A stretch of DNA of 64,000 nucleotides, from assembly GCA_026018925.1 (NCBI GenBank), contig JAKSZU010000011.1, forward strand, positions 7,426,985 through 7,490,984, in the 5' to 3' direction. The notes beneath the pieces were generated by a model. That model worked only from the letters and a program-made list of their open reading frames with translations, searched no databases and was not told where the DNA came from. A program made the translations under genes and the position numbers. The stretch comes from Tupaia tana. Lineage: Eukaryota > Chordata > Mammalia > Scandentia > Tupaiidae. Positions 1 to 11,938 of this stretch are shown here, in pieces (within the stretch, counting starts at the first letter, position 1; each line of letters begins with the position of its first letter).

Positions 1-854
1 CTGCTTGGTTTATGCTTACATGCAGGCTCTTTCCATGAAACTGCTGGCAAAATGACACTGGCAGCCCATTTTCCACCTCTTAGTGACTCTAGCAGGAAGT
101 TTATTTCCTGAGAGTTCTGAAAGAAAGTTCAGAATCTCCATGGTCATCGATCTTCATGTATCTCAACTAAAACCACATATATTATTTTCTCCACAGGAAA
201 GGAAAATTCTATTACCAGAATAAAATGGGAAGATGCTGGGCAGACAGATACAGTGACATTATTTACAACACACTGTAAAGCTAGTAATGCCACATCATTC
301 TGTTACACACACATCATTCCTACAAAATAACTTGCTACAGTAGAAAGGGTATTCCTAGCTTAAGTATCTAAGGTATTAATCAGTAGAAACATAGTCAGTG
401 TTTATATTAATCTGTCTCATAACTAGTTTGGGAACCAATTTAACAGTTCTATTTAATAGAGTAGTAAATGGCTCATTTTTTTCTCCTTATAGTTTCATAA
501 TAAAAATATAGGACACTTTCATACCAATAGATAAACATCTATTAGCCTATTATGAGATTTGTGTTTTTCTATTATACCATGTTTTTAGTATCAGTAGATA
601 ATTATAATATTATTGATGCTCAGAGACAAAACACATCTATTAATCCACCACTTGATTGGATTAATAGATAATAATATCAGGTAGTAATTATAGTTATTGC
701 TGCGATAACAAAATACTTATTAATCCTCTACCAGACGAAGCAAACTTATGATACTAGTGAGCTCTGTGCGCTACAAAGACGCAGATATCAAAATGGGACA
801 AAAATGAAGCCTGGCCCAAGTGATGAACTTCCTATTTCTCTGCTGATTACTACT
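1..854. other. AT-rich unique sequence, no recognised repeat
   Basis: I recognise no SINE, LINE or gene here. A strong-looking acceptor (TTTTCTCCACAG) ends at 196 and is followed by a short open frame to 278. An AATAAA lies near 499. See findings; the exon interpretation is weak. Confidence 0.5.
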
Positions 855-935
855 TCTTTTTCTTTTTTTTTTTTAAAGAATTATTTTATTTAACTTTGTT
901 TATTACTATTATTACTATTTTTTTTTTTCAGTTTG

Positions 936-966
<31 letters not shown>

Positions 967-1067
967 AGAGAAGGAAAGTGAAAAAGCGAGCCACCCAGTC
1001 CAGGACTTGAACTGTGGCCGGCCATGTTGAAGTCCAGCGCCTTTAACCACGCCACCTGCTGGTCCCC
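855..1067 (-). mobile_element. tRNA-derived SINE, short type B
   Basis: Reads, on the minus strand, a tRNA-like head (CCAGCAGGTGGCGTGG..., B box region ACAGTTCAAGTCC) then a CT-rich body and a long AT-rich tail. Flanked by an imperfect TSD around TGATTACTACTTCT (left) and TGATTACTTCT (right). Diverged, so not recent. Confidence 0.85.
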
Positions 1068-1694
1068 CTTGATTACTTCTAACCTATGCAAAAAGTACAT
1101 GTAGTCCAGAGATATTTGTAAGTCGGCTCAGAAAATACTGAACTTGATAACGAGGTGCAATCCTTTCCATGCCTATACTATACAGTGAGAGCAACGCTCC
1201 TCTAAAGACTTAATAGGAAAACAAGCAGGTGAGCCTTGTCAGTCTGTTTCTCCATCCATCTTCCCGCTGCTGTCAACAAGTGTTTGTCGTTCCAAAACGG
1301 CTCAGAGCTCCCAAGGCCCAAGATAAAGTCTCAATCAATCAATCTCAGACCAAGTTAAAAGAGATGTTTAAAACAATAAAGCCCGGGCAGAGGCGCCGTA
1401 CCCTGCAGGATTCCACACGCCATTACTTCCAGCTTACCCACTCGGCCAGCATTCTCGTCAGCAGTGTTCTCTTGCCTTCCCTGGGATAAACAAATTAAGG
1501 AAGACTCCTTGTTCCCATTGATTTTTCTGCCTATGAGGCATTTGAAATAATGAATGTGTGTGTGCTCTGGCATTCTTCAGAAGTGGCTTTTCACCCAGCA
1601 TGGTGACTGGACAATGTCCTCCTCTAAACAGATCACTCAAGACATCTTTCATTAAGCTTTATTTTAAAGCTTCATCTGTAAGGGAAAACATTTT
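1068..1694. other. Unassigned intervening sequence
   Basis: No repeat family or gene is recognised. A slightly GC-richer part lies at about 1280-1480. Its short open frames (60-86 codons) overlap on both strands and show no domain. Confidence 0.4.
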
Positions 1695-1845
1695 TAAAAA
1701 TATTTTATTTTATTTATTATTATTTTTATTTAATTTGATGAGAGAAAGAGAGAGAGAGAAAGTGAGAGAGCAAGCTGCCAGGTCCAAGACTTGAACAGTG
1801 GTCGGCCATGTGGGAGTCCAGCACCCTTAACCACCTGCCGGCCCC
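1695..1845 (-). mobile_element. tRNA-derived SINE, short type B
   Basis: Minus-strand copy with the (GA)n body, CCAGGTCCAAGACTTGAAC region and CCGGCCCC end. The flanks share AAGGGAAA(A)...TTTTTA, consistent with a TSD. Confidence 0.85.
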
Positions 1846-2360
1846 AAGGGAAATTTTTTAAAAGTCTAAGAGGTCACCTAACACTTATTAAAGCCAAAGT
1901 ACTACTGTTACAAGTAAACAACAACAACAAAAACCTCAGCAATTCACTCTGGTTTTGATCAGCTGTGAGAATCTATGCTGTGAAACTGACCCCTTTCTCC
2001 TAGAGAGATAATCTGTAAACATTACCTTCTGAAAAGAGATGGAAGGTAAATACATCAAAATATTTATAATCCTTGTCTCTAGGTGGTGAGATGATGCAGG
2101 GTGATGTATTATTCTTTCTCTTTCGGTATTTTTCAACTGTCTATAAAGACCATGTATTTTCTACTTAGGGAAAAAAAAGTAATACAAAAATTCTACCTAA
2201 ATGGTACAAAATCTAGATAGATGCTCTTGAGTGAAACTAATGAAGAATTCCTAAACTCTCCTAATATACAACCAACATGAATGGCGCCTCAGCCAATCAG
2301 AACCGTTTTCCCTCCAGGAAGAGTCACGGGAAGACGAAATATTCATCCTATGTATCTTTT
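1846..2360. other. AT-rich intervening sequence
   Basis: Contains no recognised element. The right end carries the left TSD (CATCCTATGTATCTTTT) of the following SINE. Confidence 0.4.
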
Positions 2361-2660
2361 TTTTTTTTTTTCTTTGTTTTTTTTTTTGGTTTTTTTTTTT
2401 TTTTTTTTTGAGAGGTTTTTCGCTATAGGGCGTGTGCGCTCGCCAGACAGACAGAGAGAGACAGAGAGACAGAAAGCGAGAAATCACCCCCCAGGGGGGA
2501 TGGTCACGCCGCAATCCCTTCTCCTCCATTCTCCTCTCGGGATCTTGGGCACGCACGCACACGCGCCCGGCGTGAGTTGTAAGCCACCGGGTCCGAGACG
2601 CGAACCGCGGTCGACTACGTGGGAGTCCAGCGACATAGCCATTACGCTAACTGCTGGTTC
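2361..2660 (-). mobile_element. Young CpG-rich tRNA-derived SINE, type A variant
   Basis: Full-length minus-strand copy with a long A-tail (T-run at 2361-2410), intact box A region (TTAGCGTAATGG on the minus strand) and a B box reading GGTTCGCGTC rather than GGTTCGAGTC. A perfect 17-bp TSD, CATCCTATGTATCTTTT, lies on both sides. Many CpGs remain, so this is one of the youngest copies. Both strands are open over part of it, which is an artefact. Confidence 0.95.
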
Positions 2661-2689
2661 CCATCCTATGTATCTTTTGATTGCACCCA

Positions 2690-2921
2690 TCTTCCCCCAT
2701 CTTAAGTGCCACTTCCTTCAAAGCTATTCTATGTCCCCTCCCGCCCTGCCAGTATTGATCCTCTTCTATCAGTTTTCCACAGGACAGTCACAGGGATGTC
2801 TTCAGAAGCAAACATGATCCTGTTACTTTCCAGCATAAAACTCCCATGGCTGCCCACTGTCCGAGGAACAAGGGCGAATGCTCTAACATGGCTTGAAAAG
2901 CTCTTCATAAAAGCTCTTTTT
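2690..2921 (+). mobile_element. L2 LINE fragment (ORF region)
   Basis: The stretch ATGATCCTGTTACTTTCC...AAAACTCCCATGGCTGCCCA and ...CTAACATGGC resembles the L2 reverse-transcriptase 3' region (TCATGTCACTCCC...CCAATGGCTTCCCATTG...). It is interrupted by the SINE at 2922 and may continue to about 3740, where similarity is too weak for me to call. An open frame at 2706-3494 spans this composite and is not a gene. Confidence 0.6.
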
Positions 2922-3118
2922 TCTTTAACGTTTTATTTATTTATTACTTTCTTGAGAGAGAGAGGTTCCTCTAACAGGGTCCACCTCCTGCCCACAAGGA
3001 CCCCGGCTACACACATGCATCTGCCAGGTGTGTACGTGGTGGTCCCAGGAACTGAACCCAGAACCTTCTCATGTGGGTCCTGGTCCTGCTATGCCACCAC
3101 TGCGCCAGCATCTGGCCA
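2922..3118 (-). mobile_element. tRNA-derived SINE, type D
   Basis: The reverse complement reads GGCCAGATGCTGGCGCAGTG, then GAAGGTTCTGGGTTCAGTTC, and ends in (AATA)n and AACGTTAAAG. It matches the same landmarks in the copy at 13901-14134. It lies inside L2 sequence. Confidence 0.7.
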
Positions 3119-3983
3119 CCAAAGTTCTTACTCCTTTGAGTCTGCCTGGGCTCTTCTCTTTCCCTCTTCTGTGGTAGTCTCAGTACGCCGACCTGTCTCG
3201 GCTCCTCAAGGCGCAGGCTCTCTGCCCCGCTGCCTGTACAGCCTGGTCCCAGCACCTGTGCTTCCCCATCATCTGGCCCTGCTGCTTTGCACCACAGTCC
3301 ACTCTTCTCTGTGCGTGTGCCCGAGCGGCACAGCTATGCTGGAGAAAATGCCTGGGACCAGAGGACTCACGGCAACTGTGCAATCAGCGACTTCCAGACG
3401 CGGACCTCTCCATCCTGCTCTGCCTCTGGGCAATCCAATCCCCTCCTACGGGGAGGGTTCCCACTCCGCTCCACTCTCAAGACCTTCCAGTTAATCAGCA
3501 CGGACGTCCTCTAGAGGGACACTCTCTCCTACTTGGCCTCTTCCAACGCTTGTTACAGCAAACACCCCTTTCCTGATGCCACATTTCGCCTGCCTCTGAC
3601 CGGGGTCAGTTCCCATCTCCACCTGGGCAAGTTCCCCATCCCAGCCCCACCCCCAGGCCTCACAGAACTCCCAGCATTATCTTCTGACTTTAGCACTAGG
3701 TTAACATTTGGGAAAGAAGGAAAATGGTCTTTCCCCTGACTTACATGAGGTTTGGGGCTTACATCTTACCAGCATGTTAAGTAACAGGAGGTATCCAGGG
3801 TAAGGCTAAGAGCCTTCTAGAATCTACGAACAAGCTCAAAGGAATTTCTAACAGCCGCTAAGAGCTATAGTTCCATCTTTGGAGAGAGAGAGAGAAAAGA
3901 CAAGACTCTTGCAAAAGTTAGTTTTTAAGGGCCAGATCTATCTATCTATCTATCTATCTGTCTATCTGTCTTTCTTTCTTTCT
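3119..3983. other. GC-richer interval, possible L2 continuation, ending in (TCTA)n
   Basis: 3119-3740 is pyrimidine-rich and may be a decayed continuation of the L2 fragment. 3943-3983 is a TCTA/TCTG/TTTC microsatellite next to the following SINE. No coding evidence. Confidence 0.4.
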
Positions 3984-4035
3984 TTTTTTTAAGGTTTTTG
4001 CCATAGATTATGTGTCCTTGCTGCTTGCTGGAGAG

Positions 4036-4083
<48 letters not shown>

Positions 4084-4288
4084 TAATTAAGTAAGTAAGT
4101 GAGGGGAAAAGTGAGAAATCACTCCCTGGAGGAATGGCCATGCCGCAATCCCTTCTCCATTCTCCTCTCAGGATTTCTGGGCACGCATGCAAAGTACTGG
4201 CATGATTTTCATGCCGCCCAAGTCTAGGACTCAAATCATTGTCAGCCATGTGGGAGTCTAGCACCTTAACCACACCATCTGCTGGCCC
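3984..4288 (-). mobile_element. tRNA-derived SINE, type A
   Basis: Minus copy with GGTTTTTGCCATAGATTATG tail junction, an expanded (GA)n tract (4038-4080), CAATCCCTTCTCCATTCTCC body and CATCTGCTGGCCC head. Diverged; the (GA)n is expanded relative to other copies. Confidence 0.9.
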
Positions 4289-4388
4289 TCTTTTCTTACC
4301 TTTTATTTTCTCTTTCTTTCCTCCTTTCTTTCTTTCCTTCCTTCTTTCTCTCTCTCTCCCCCTTTCTTTTTAAAGACAGAGTATTAAA
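4289..4388. repeat. Polypyrimidine microsatellite (TTTC)n/(CTTT)n
   Basis: 4300-4370 is almost wholly C/T with TTTC, CTTT and CTCT units between two SINEs. The end holds the left TSD (AAGACAGAGTATTA) of the next SINE. Confidence 0.85.
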
Positions 4389-4659
4389 CTTTTTTTTTAA
4401 AGAGATTTTTGCTATAGGGTGCATGTACTTGTCGGAGAGACAGAGAAAGACAGAGAGGCAGAAAGTGAGAAATTACCCCCCAGAGGGGGCTAATGGTCAC
4501 AATGCAATTCCTTCTCTTCCATTCTCCTCTTGGGATTTTGGGCATGCATGCACAGGCACACGCACCCAGCATGAGTTTTAAGCTACTTGGTCTGGGACTC
4601 AAACTGCGGTTGGCCATGTGGAGTCCTGTAATGTAACCACTACTTCATCTGCTGGTCCC
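4389..4659 (-). mobile_element. tRNA-derived SINE, type A
   Basis: Full-length minus copy flanked by a perfect 14-bp TSD AAGACAGAGTATTA. Moderate decay of CpGs. Confidence 0.95.
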
Positions 4660-4744
4660 AAGACAGAGTATTATTCTATCACAATCCTTCTATTTTTCAT
4701 CTCATGAAGCTGGAATTATAGGTGCACATTACAACACTCAGCAT

Positions 4745-4991
4745 TTTTTTTTTTTTTTTGAGAGATTTTTGCTATAGGGTGTGTACACTCTCCAGAGCGT
4801 CAGAAAGTAAGAAATCACTCCCCAGGGAGAGTGGCCATGCCACAATCCCTTCTCCTCCATTCTTTTCTAGGATCTTGGGCACGTGCGCACAAGTGCCCAG
4901 TGTGAGTTTTAAGCTGCCGGGTCTGGGACTCAAACTGCAGTCGACTGGGTGGGAGTCCAGTGGCATAACCATTATGCCACCCACTGGTCCC
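4745..4991 (-). mobile_element. tRNA-derived SINE, type A
   Basis: Minus copy with a T-run, GAGAGATTTTTGCTATAGGG, and CCACTGGTCCC head. The GA-rich tract is shortened compared with its neighbours. Flanking CTCAGCATTTTT and GTCAGCTTTTAG suggest the TSD. Confidence 0.93.
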
Positions 4992-6525
4992 AGCAGTCAG
5001 CTTTTAGGGAAGACCAGATCCTGGGCCTCCTCGTGGCCTCAGTCCACTAAGTAATGTGTCAACCAGCTTAAATGACCTTGGCTGGGCCTAGAGTCCAGAT
5101 GTGAAGAACAAACAAATACATAAACGCCACTCATGGTTACCTATATGAACAGACTATTTAGATTATGAAATTTAAAAAACTGCAAGAACAAAAAATATCT
5201 TTGAAATCAGGCTTTAATAGAGTAGAAAAATTTTCCTCTACTAGCTCTATTTTATCATAATCTAATAAAGATAGAGACTATCATAGATTAGTAAATCCTT
5301 ATAAATCTCTCAGCCACTATAACACAAAATAGGCGTGCTTACAGACAACGTTAGCAATGATAAAGTAATATGATCACAGTTGGAATTGGTTTCTTAACAT
5401 TTAACAAAGCATTTAAATACCATTATATATATATAAAAAAAGAACATGGACATTTTTAAGATACACAAATTAAGTAAAATCACCTTTATCTAGGACGTCA
5501 CGATAGACTGATATGAGACCACAAAAGAGAAAAAAAAGGGTGTACCACATGTTAAGCAATAAAACTGGCAAATCGACAGAGGTTCAAATACTGCTATTGC
5601 ATACATCTGGCCGCAGGGGTGGGGGTGGGGGCTACAGAAATCATTAAGCAATCTGAGAACTCCCAAACAAAGAAACTGTAAAATTCTCAACTATAAAGCA
5701 AAGGAAACACACTTAATCCCTTGGGAGTTGCAGTATGTATTTCCACTCGGTTATCTTTTCCCTCAGAAGGACACAGCAATCCCCCAGGACCCAGAGTGAC
5801 ACTGTATCCCCACTGTACACATGTGGGCACAAAGCCAGCTGGCTTCGGCACTCCTGGCACCTGTTGGTTTAATCATCGGCAAAAGCGTTACTCTACACGA
5901 CAGAAACCGAGAGCGAGACAAGGGGGGGATATAGAGCTCATTCATTTTGCGCATCAGAGAACATAATGTTCACCCAAAGGAGGGTACAGATGCTTTCCGT
6001 AAACTTGCAATCACACGCTGGAAGGTGAACGGTTTTCCTCTGCGGCACAGTTTATTTTTGAATTTTAGAGCCTACACATTTGAACAGAGAAATGACTTGG
6101 TTTATTAGGAGATACCAATTTTTTTTTTACTGTATTACCCAAGCTAAGTGACCTGAAATCTCTCTTTAATAATCCTGTTCCTTCTGTCTCTGAGATTCTG
6201 TGATAGAAGTGCAAGCAATTAGAGTGTATTTGACTTTAGTAAAATTAGTGTACTGCTCTTGTTCTCCATAATACTAAAATATTTTCTTACAGATTCCCTA
6301 GAAAATATTTAAAAATAATTTCGCATCTAGATAGTACGTATTTCCAAATAAGCTTATTAGAAAGTGTGCTTTATGTGTAATAAAACTGGAACGTAAATTA
6401 AACCAATTTTTAAAAATGGCCAGCTATTCAAATAATAATAAATAATAATACTAGCATTAAAGGATAAAAACAGTACATGAAATATACTAGGACATTTTCA
6501 AAGAGGTCTTAAAAAGGTAACACCT
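4992..6525. other. Unique AT-rich sequence
   Basis: No repeat family recognised. 5570-6010 is less AT-rich and unannotated. A short open frame at 5721-5966 has a counterpart on the other strand and no recognisable domain, so I do not call a gene. Confidence 0.4.
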
Positions 6526-6789
6526 GGGACCAGCAGTTAGCGTAATGGCTATGTCGCTGGACTCCCACGTGGTCGACCGCGGTTCGAGTCCCGGACTCGG
6601 TGGCTTAAACTCACGCCAGGAGCATGTGTGTGCGTGCCCAAGATCCCGAGAGAAGAATGGAGGAGAAGGGATTGTGGCGTGGCCATCCCCCCTGGGGGGT
6701 GATTTCTCGCTTTCTATCTCTGTCTCTCTCTGTCTGGCGAGCACACGCGCCCTATAGCAAAAACCTCTCCAAAAAAAAGAAAAAAATAA
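6526..6789 (+). mobile_element. tRNA-derived SINE, type A, good reference copy
   Basis: Plus-strand copy: head GGGACCAGCAGTTAGCGTAA (A box), B box GGTTCGAGTCC, body with GGAGAAGGGATTGTGGCG, hairpin CCCCCCTGGGGGG, CT-rich tract, CCCTATAGCAAAAACCTCTCC, A-tail. TSD AAAAGGTAACACCT / AAAAAGTAACACCT. Confidence 0.96.
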
Positions 6790-9700
6790 AAAGTAACACC
6801 TGACTACTCATCAACTATTTAGATGCTGATGGCTTTAACAATGGTTTCCATCTTATTGTTTTTCTTTCAGCCTGACTACCAGAAATGTCTTAATTCTGTA
6901 TCTGATATATTCAGAATACAGACCTAAGTGTAGACTTGGATTATGCACATGATGTGGTGGGGAGCAGGGGGCTATAGTTCTTTTGTTGAAAGGTGTAAAA
7001 AAGGCTGAAAATTCTTATAGTTAGACAAGACATTGGTCATGAGCAATGTACAGAATATTGAGTAATTTCCCAGAACCCTCAAAAATTTCAGTACATGGCC
7101 TCTTTCCCCAAGACACCAAACAAAAACCAGTACCATGTGTTCCAATCACAGACACTGTATTCTAAGAGGACGGCATGCACTTCCAAAACAGAATTAGCAG
7201 AATTAACCCAAAACAAAACAAAAAACTAAAACAAAACAAACAAAAAGAATTATCCCCCAGACTGGTCAACAGAAGAGAAGCTTCCAATATACATACAAGA
7301 TATTTCTAGTCCTCTTCTTAAGACCAAACTAAGAAGAAATGTTTGCTTTTCTAAGAATGTGGATTAAAAAAAAAACCCAAATTATTAAGACTTTCTAGAA
7401 AGGAAAAGATATAATACAGCTCAAAGGTTCATTCTGACTTTTTTGATGGTATTTTGTATTTTAAAAAGAAAATTTTAATTTAACTAATTAAAAATGGTAT
7501 GAAGGGAATTTATTTCTCAACTCTTCTGCCAAATACCAATCCAACACCAGAGAGCAGGCAAACATTCTTAAATGCCCATAAATGACAGTAATTGATGTGT
7601 GACTATAATTTTATTAGTACGATTATGCAGCTTAGATAAGAGGCATTTGGTCATCAAATCCCAATATTAAGAGAATTACAATAGATTACATATTTACATG
7701 TTGTGTCGGTTTTCTGAATTCTTAGCATAAAGGGAATAATACATTGATACATACTTCCTTCCAAACAGAGAAGGTTTTAATTTTACTACTTAGATGTGCA
7801 TTTTGAATACTAGGTTTCAGGCTAGTGGAGGGCAGGGTTTCTAACAGAGACACCCTTCTTCCTCCTCTCCTTATGTGAGAGGAGACAGTGAATGTAGCAG
7901 AAATCTTATTTTAGAAATGCCACCCGAAGCATAGTTAAATTTCATGCAACCCTTTGTTCAAAAATTCTTCCAGGTCATGTACTGCTTCTCTTGGGTAAGA
8001 TGGCAAAATTCTACATTAATTGTGCCAAGATAAAACAGCAAATAACAGCAACCCCCATGACCACGAAACTTACCATAAATGAAAAAGTAAACAGATGTTT
8101 AAATATAATTGAATCTGTGATGACATCAAACAATGCTAGCTAAGTGTCTTTATAAAAAATAGCCTGCAATGTTGAATGATCTAACAGTAAACTATCCAGT
8201 TACAGTGACTTTCGTTGTATAATGAGAACAGACTAAAATATTTCCAATTCTTATAAAAGGCAGTCTTTATAGGTATACTATATATGAGACGAGTCACACT
8301 GGGAAAGACAGGGTTAGAATTTTGACAAATAACATTTAGTAACACTTAGTTTGAAACTGTTTTAGATACACGTCTGATCTAAAACAGGCAAATTAACACT
8401 ATAACTTAGAATTAGGCTAAAAAAATCCTGGATGATATCCACGTATATATTTTTGAAAGAATACATACAAGTCATAGCAGTAAAATCTAGTTTATGTCAA
8501 CATAATTTTTCAAAATAACAGACCTAGTAATTAAATACATCTGAGGCATCATTTCCTGTATCATTTACCATAATGTGCTGACATATTAATTCTGCTAACA
8601 AATATACTGCTCTATGGTTGATAACAATCTATTATATATTTCAAACAGCTAAAAAAGTAGATTTTAAGTGGTTTCACCACAAAGAAGTGATAAGTATTTG
8701 AAGTGACAGATATATTAACTGGCCCGACTTGTTCATTCCATGATACATACATGTGTCAAGACATGTATGCTCTAAATACATACAATTATTATTTATAAAC
8801 TGAAAATTAAAAAAAAAACTTTAAAAAAAGAAAAAGAAGAAAATTACCACCACAAGTCAAGATTTTGAAAGCTGGACAACCGAGAACTCAGATGCAACCT
8901 TGCATTTAATGAAAAACAGGCTCACCGAAGACTACTGGCTGAAGATTATTGATCACATATATCACATGATAGTTAATAACCTCAATTTTGCATTGCTGTA
9001 GAACAGGTCAGTATGATTAAATTATATTATATATTTATGTTCCACTTAAAGCTGTGATGGTTATTGATGCCACTATGCAACTTTTATGCAATTATTTCTT
9101 TAATTTTATTGCTAAGAAATTCTATTTATTTATTTAGGCATAAAAATTACATTAAGAAAATAACTGCTTAAAATTAAAACCATGTCTACCATAGCATTAT
9201 TTCTAACAGGTAAAAATTGGAATGAACCCTAAATGAATGGTCGAAAAGTGATGAAACAAGTTGATGGAATATCGGTGAGTAAAAATAATAATTAGAAACA
9301 GTGTAATAATCTAGAAAAATGCTTCAAACAAATCTTGCACTATTTAGTTTATTATCTGTTTCAAAGTAGTGGGTCTATTTTCTTCTCAATTTTTCTTACA
9401 TTATAATAAAGGGAAGACAAATCATAAACAGAAAGAATAAATAGTATAGATAAATGTGGCTAGATGCTTGAAAAAATTTTTGTGCACGGTTTGGCAATTT
9501 TAAAAAAATGAAATGTTACATTTTCCAAACCATGTTAGATATATTTTATGTTTTCCAAAACACATTAGGAATGTAAAATTTTCTTCCCAACCTCTTTCGA
9601 AGGTTAGTTTGAGAAAGGCCCTTATAAAGATGTCAGCCTAAACAGACGATGGTGTTCCTGTTAGGAAGGTTTCTTCACTTTGAGGAGCGCTTTTCGAAAT

Positions 9701-9991
9701 GACATTTTCCACAGCTCTATTTGCTTATGCTCGGTTGAAATTCTCCACGCCTGTGCTGTTCACAAGTTTTACTTTATTTTTCTTATTGTTAGGGCAAATT
9801 GATTTGTTTAACAATTACAGGTATTTAGCGCGAGAGAGGCAACAATCCAATGAGGTGAAGTAAGTTCTGGGACAAGGCACTGAAGGCCACGCAGGGACTC
9901 TCCTAACTACTAGGCTTCCAACGCATCCACCTGACTTTTTCCGCACATAAAACTGTGATGTTTATGAATGAAATGGCTTACATTTGTGATC
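6790..9991. other. 3.2 kb AT-rich unique sequence
   Basis: No SINE, LINE or recognised DNA transposon. Poly-A-rich patches occur at 7205-7245 and 8800-8840. The part at 9600-9860 is compositionally balanced and could be old unique or conserved sequence. No coding frame stands out. Confidence 0.45.
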
Positions 9992-10254
9992 TTTTTTTTT
10001 TTTTTGAGAGATTTTTGCTATAGGGTGCGTGCGCTCGCCAGAGAGACAGAGAGAGAGAGAGACAGAAAGCGAGAAATCACCCCTGCAGGGGGAATGGCCA
10101 CACTGCAATCCCTTCTCCTCCATTCTCCTCTTGGGATCTTGGGCACACATGCACACGCACCTGGCGTGAGTTTAAGCCACTCGGTCCAGGACTCGAACCG
10201 TGGTCAACTACATGGGAGTTCAGCGACATAGCCATTATGCTAACTGCTGGCCCC
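9992..10254 (-). mobile_element. tRNA-derived SINE, type A
   Basis: Minus copy with T-run, GCTATAGGGTGCGTGCGCTC, an intact body, and GCTAACTGCTGGCCCC head. TSD approximately TTTGTGATCTT on both sides. Confidence 0.95.
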
Positions 10255-10714
10255 AAGTTTGTGATCTTAACACAACTTTTGTACCTTATTCATTTCGTTT
10301 TATTGCTAAGAAATTCCATTTATTTATTTAGACATAAGTAAAAGTAGCTAGGTTACTTCATTTGAAACCCACTTGAAAAATTGTGCATATTCTTGGCGGC
10401 AGATTTCGTGATTAAGGAAATATTATTTCCTGTGAGTTGACCAAATTACTTTGGAATGAACAAGTCATTAGACTGATACTAGCTAATATTGTAAGGGTTA
10501 ATTAAAATGGGAGCCCCTTATGATAACCACTCACCACTTGATCACGGCAGGTGAAAATTACAGCTAAGTCTAGCTAGTAATCAGATGAATATAATGGACA
10601 GACAAAACGTAGAACATCAATGGGACTGCGCCTTTTTTATACTGATCAGGCTACAGCAATCCACTGATTTATCTATTTATTGAAAAATCAGGAACAACTT
10701 CCTACTATTACTTA
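10255..10714. other. AT-rich intervening sequence
   Basis: Begins with the right TSD of the preceding SINE; otherwise no recognised feature. Confidence 0.4.
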
Positions 10715-10930
10715 ATTACTTTACAGAGGGTTTTTACTATTACCAAGTCTGGGTTAAGTTCTTTGGTGTATTATCTCATGTAATCCCCACTATATCCCTA
10801 TTTGTAAGGTATGAACTAATTATCTTCATCTTAAAGATGAGGAAACTGAGACCAAAGTAAACAAAATAACTGACCAGGGTCATACCGTCTGAACTGAACC
10901 CCAGGCAGTGCGATCACCAGTCTATGCCTC
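10715..10930 (-). mobile_element. MIR (ancient mammalian SINE)
   Basis: Contains ATTATCTCATGTAATCCCCA, GATGAGGAAACTGAGACCA and GAACCCCAGGCAGTGCGATC. These match the reverse complement of the MIR core and its tRNA-side. Highly diverged, as expected for MIR. Confidence 0.85.
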
Positions 10931-11253
10931 ACCATCACCTTATCCACCACACGGCACATCACGATTGAGCAAGACACTGGCTGCAATGAGGTTATCAGGC
11001 CGCCATAGGCAAAGACCTGGCTTCAGCTCAAGAAACAAGATGCTTATTTATGAAATAATAAGAGGCAGTACAATAATGCAATCTGCAGAAATGCAAATAA
11101 CTGCCAACACTAAGTTTAGGGGAAGGACGCAGTATGATGTTCAATACCAATGCTTTCAAAATTTGTCTCACCAGGCACCGGAATACGGGATATTTTCCAC
11201 GTGGGCCAGTTGTGTGACAACTGTGCTACCACCTGGACCTGAGACTGCTTTTA
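10931..11253. other. Unassigned sequence before the pyrimidine tract
   Basis: No recognised element. The open frame at 10908-11390 gains its C-terminus from microsatellite (Pro/Ser/Phe runs) and is not a gene. Confidence 0.4.
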
Positions 11254-11358
11254 TCTTTCCTCCCTCCCTCCCTCCCTCCCTCCCTCCCTCCTCCTCCTCC
11301 TCCTCCTCCTCCTCCTCCTCCTCCTTCTTCTTCTTCTTCTTCTTCTTCTTCTTTTTTT
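11254..11358. repeat. 105-nt pure pyrimidine tract
   Basis: Successive blocks: (TCCC)n, then (TCC)n, then (TTC)n, then T-run, with no purine in about 105 nt. This composition can form intramolecular triplex (H-DNA) and is replication-unstable. Here it is simply a compound microsatellite. Confidence 0.95.
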
Positions 11359-11938
11359 GGAGTTCACATTTCTTACTTGTGAAGGATTAACCCTACTAGT
11401 TCGGGAGTGCGAGCTCCAAGAGTGAACATAGATTTTTGCTGTAAGTTTTCAGGTATTCTGTAAAAGACACCTTTGGGGATGACTGTCTTTCTATCTTTCT
11501 TTCTTTCTTGTTTTTTTTTTTCTCCTCTCTCTCTCAGAAGAACTAAATAAGTAAACAAACAAACAAACAAACAAAAAGACAAAAAAAAAAAAAAAAACCT
11601 TGCTACCAGTAAAGTCATTACTATTGTGAGGATACTGGGGAGAATATGTTTTAAAGGGTTTTATTCTTTTCTTAAAGGAAAACTGGTATGTTTACCATTA
11701 GTAAAATCACTTATAAAGTTTCAGCTATAATTTCATAATTTTAGTATTTCAGATAAAATGGGCTTAATTAGTGTAAATTTTGGTTTATCCATCAAATGCC
11801 ACAACATACAATATTTTAAAAATCCTGCATAAGCAAATAATAATTAGGAAGTTCGTAATTTGGTATTGAGAGAAAAGTCAGATTCTGACATGTCATGTGT
11901 ATGTCTATTTCAGCATGTGTGTATTAAAAAAGATTGGA
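11359..11938. other. AT-rich sequence with simple repeats
   Basis: A (TTTC)n patch at 11488-11510, a T-run, and (ACAA)n followed by an A-run at 11550-11598. No gene. Confidence 0.6.

Noticed and set aside
2281..2817. 178-codon open frame
   Set aside because: It runs antisense through a young type A SINE and its poly-T (run of Phe) and has overlapping frames on the other strand.
2706..3494. 262-codon open frame, longest in the window
   Set aside because: Crosses L2 LINE sequence and a type D SINE; low-complexity Ser/Pro/Leu translation without a domain.
6526..6600. Possible genuine tRNA gene (A and B boxes)
   Set aside because: The box-containing segment is the head of a dispersed SINE with body, A-tail and TSD; no clean acceptor stem or CCA-side pairing.
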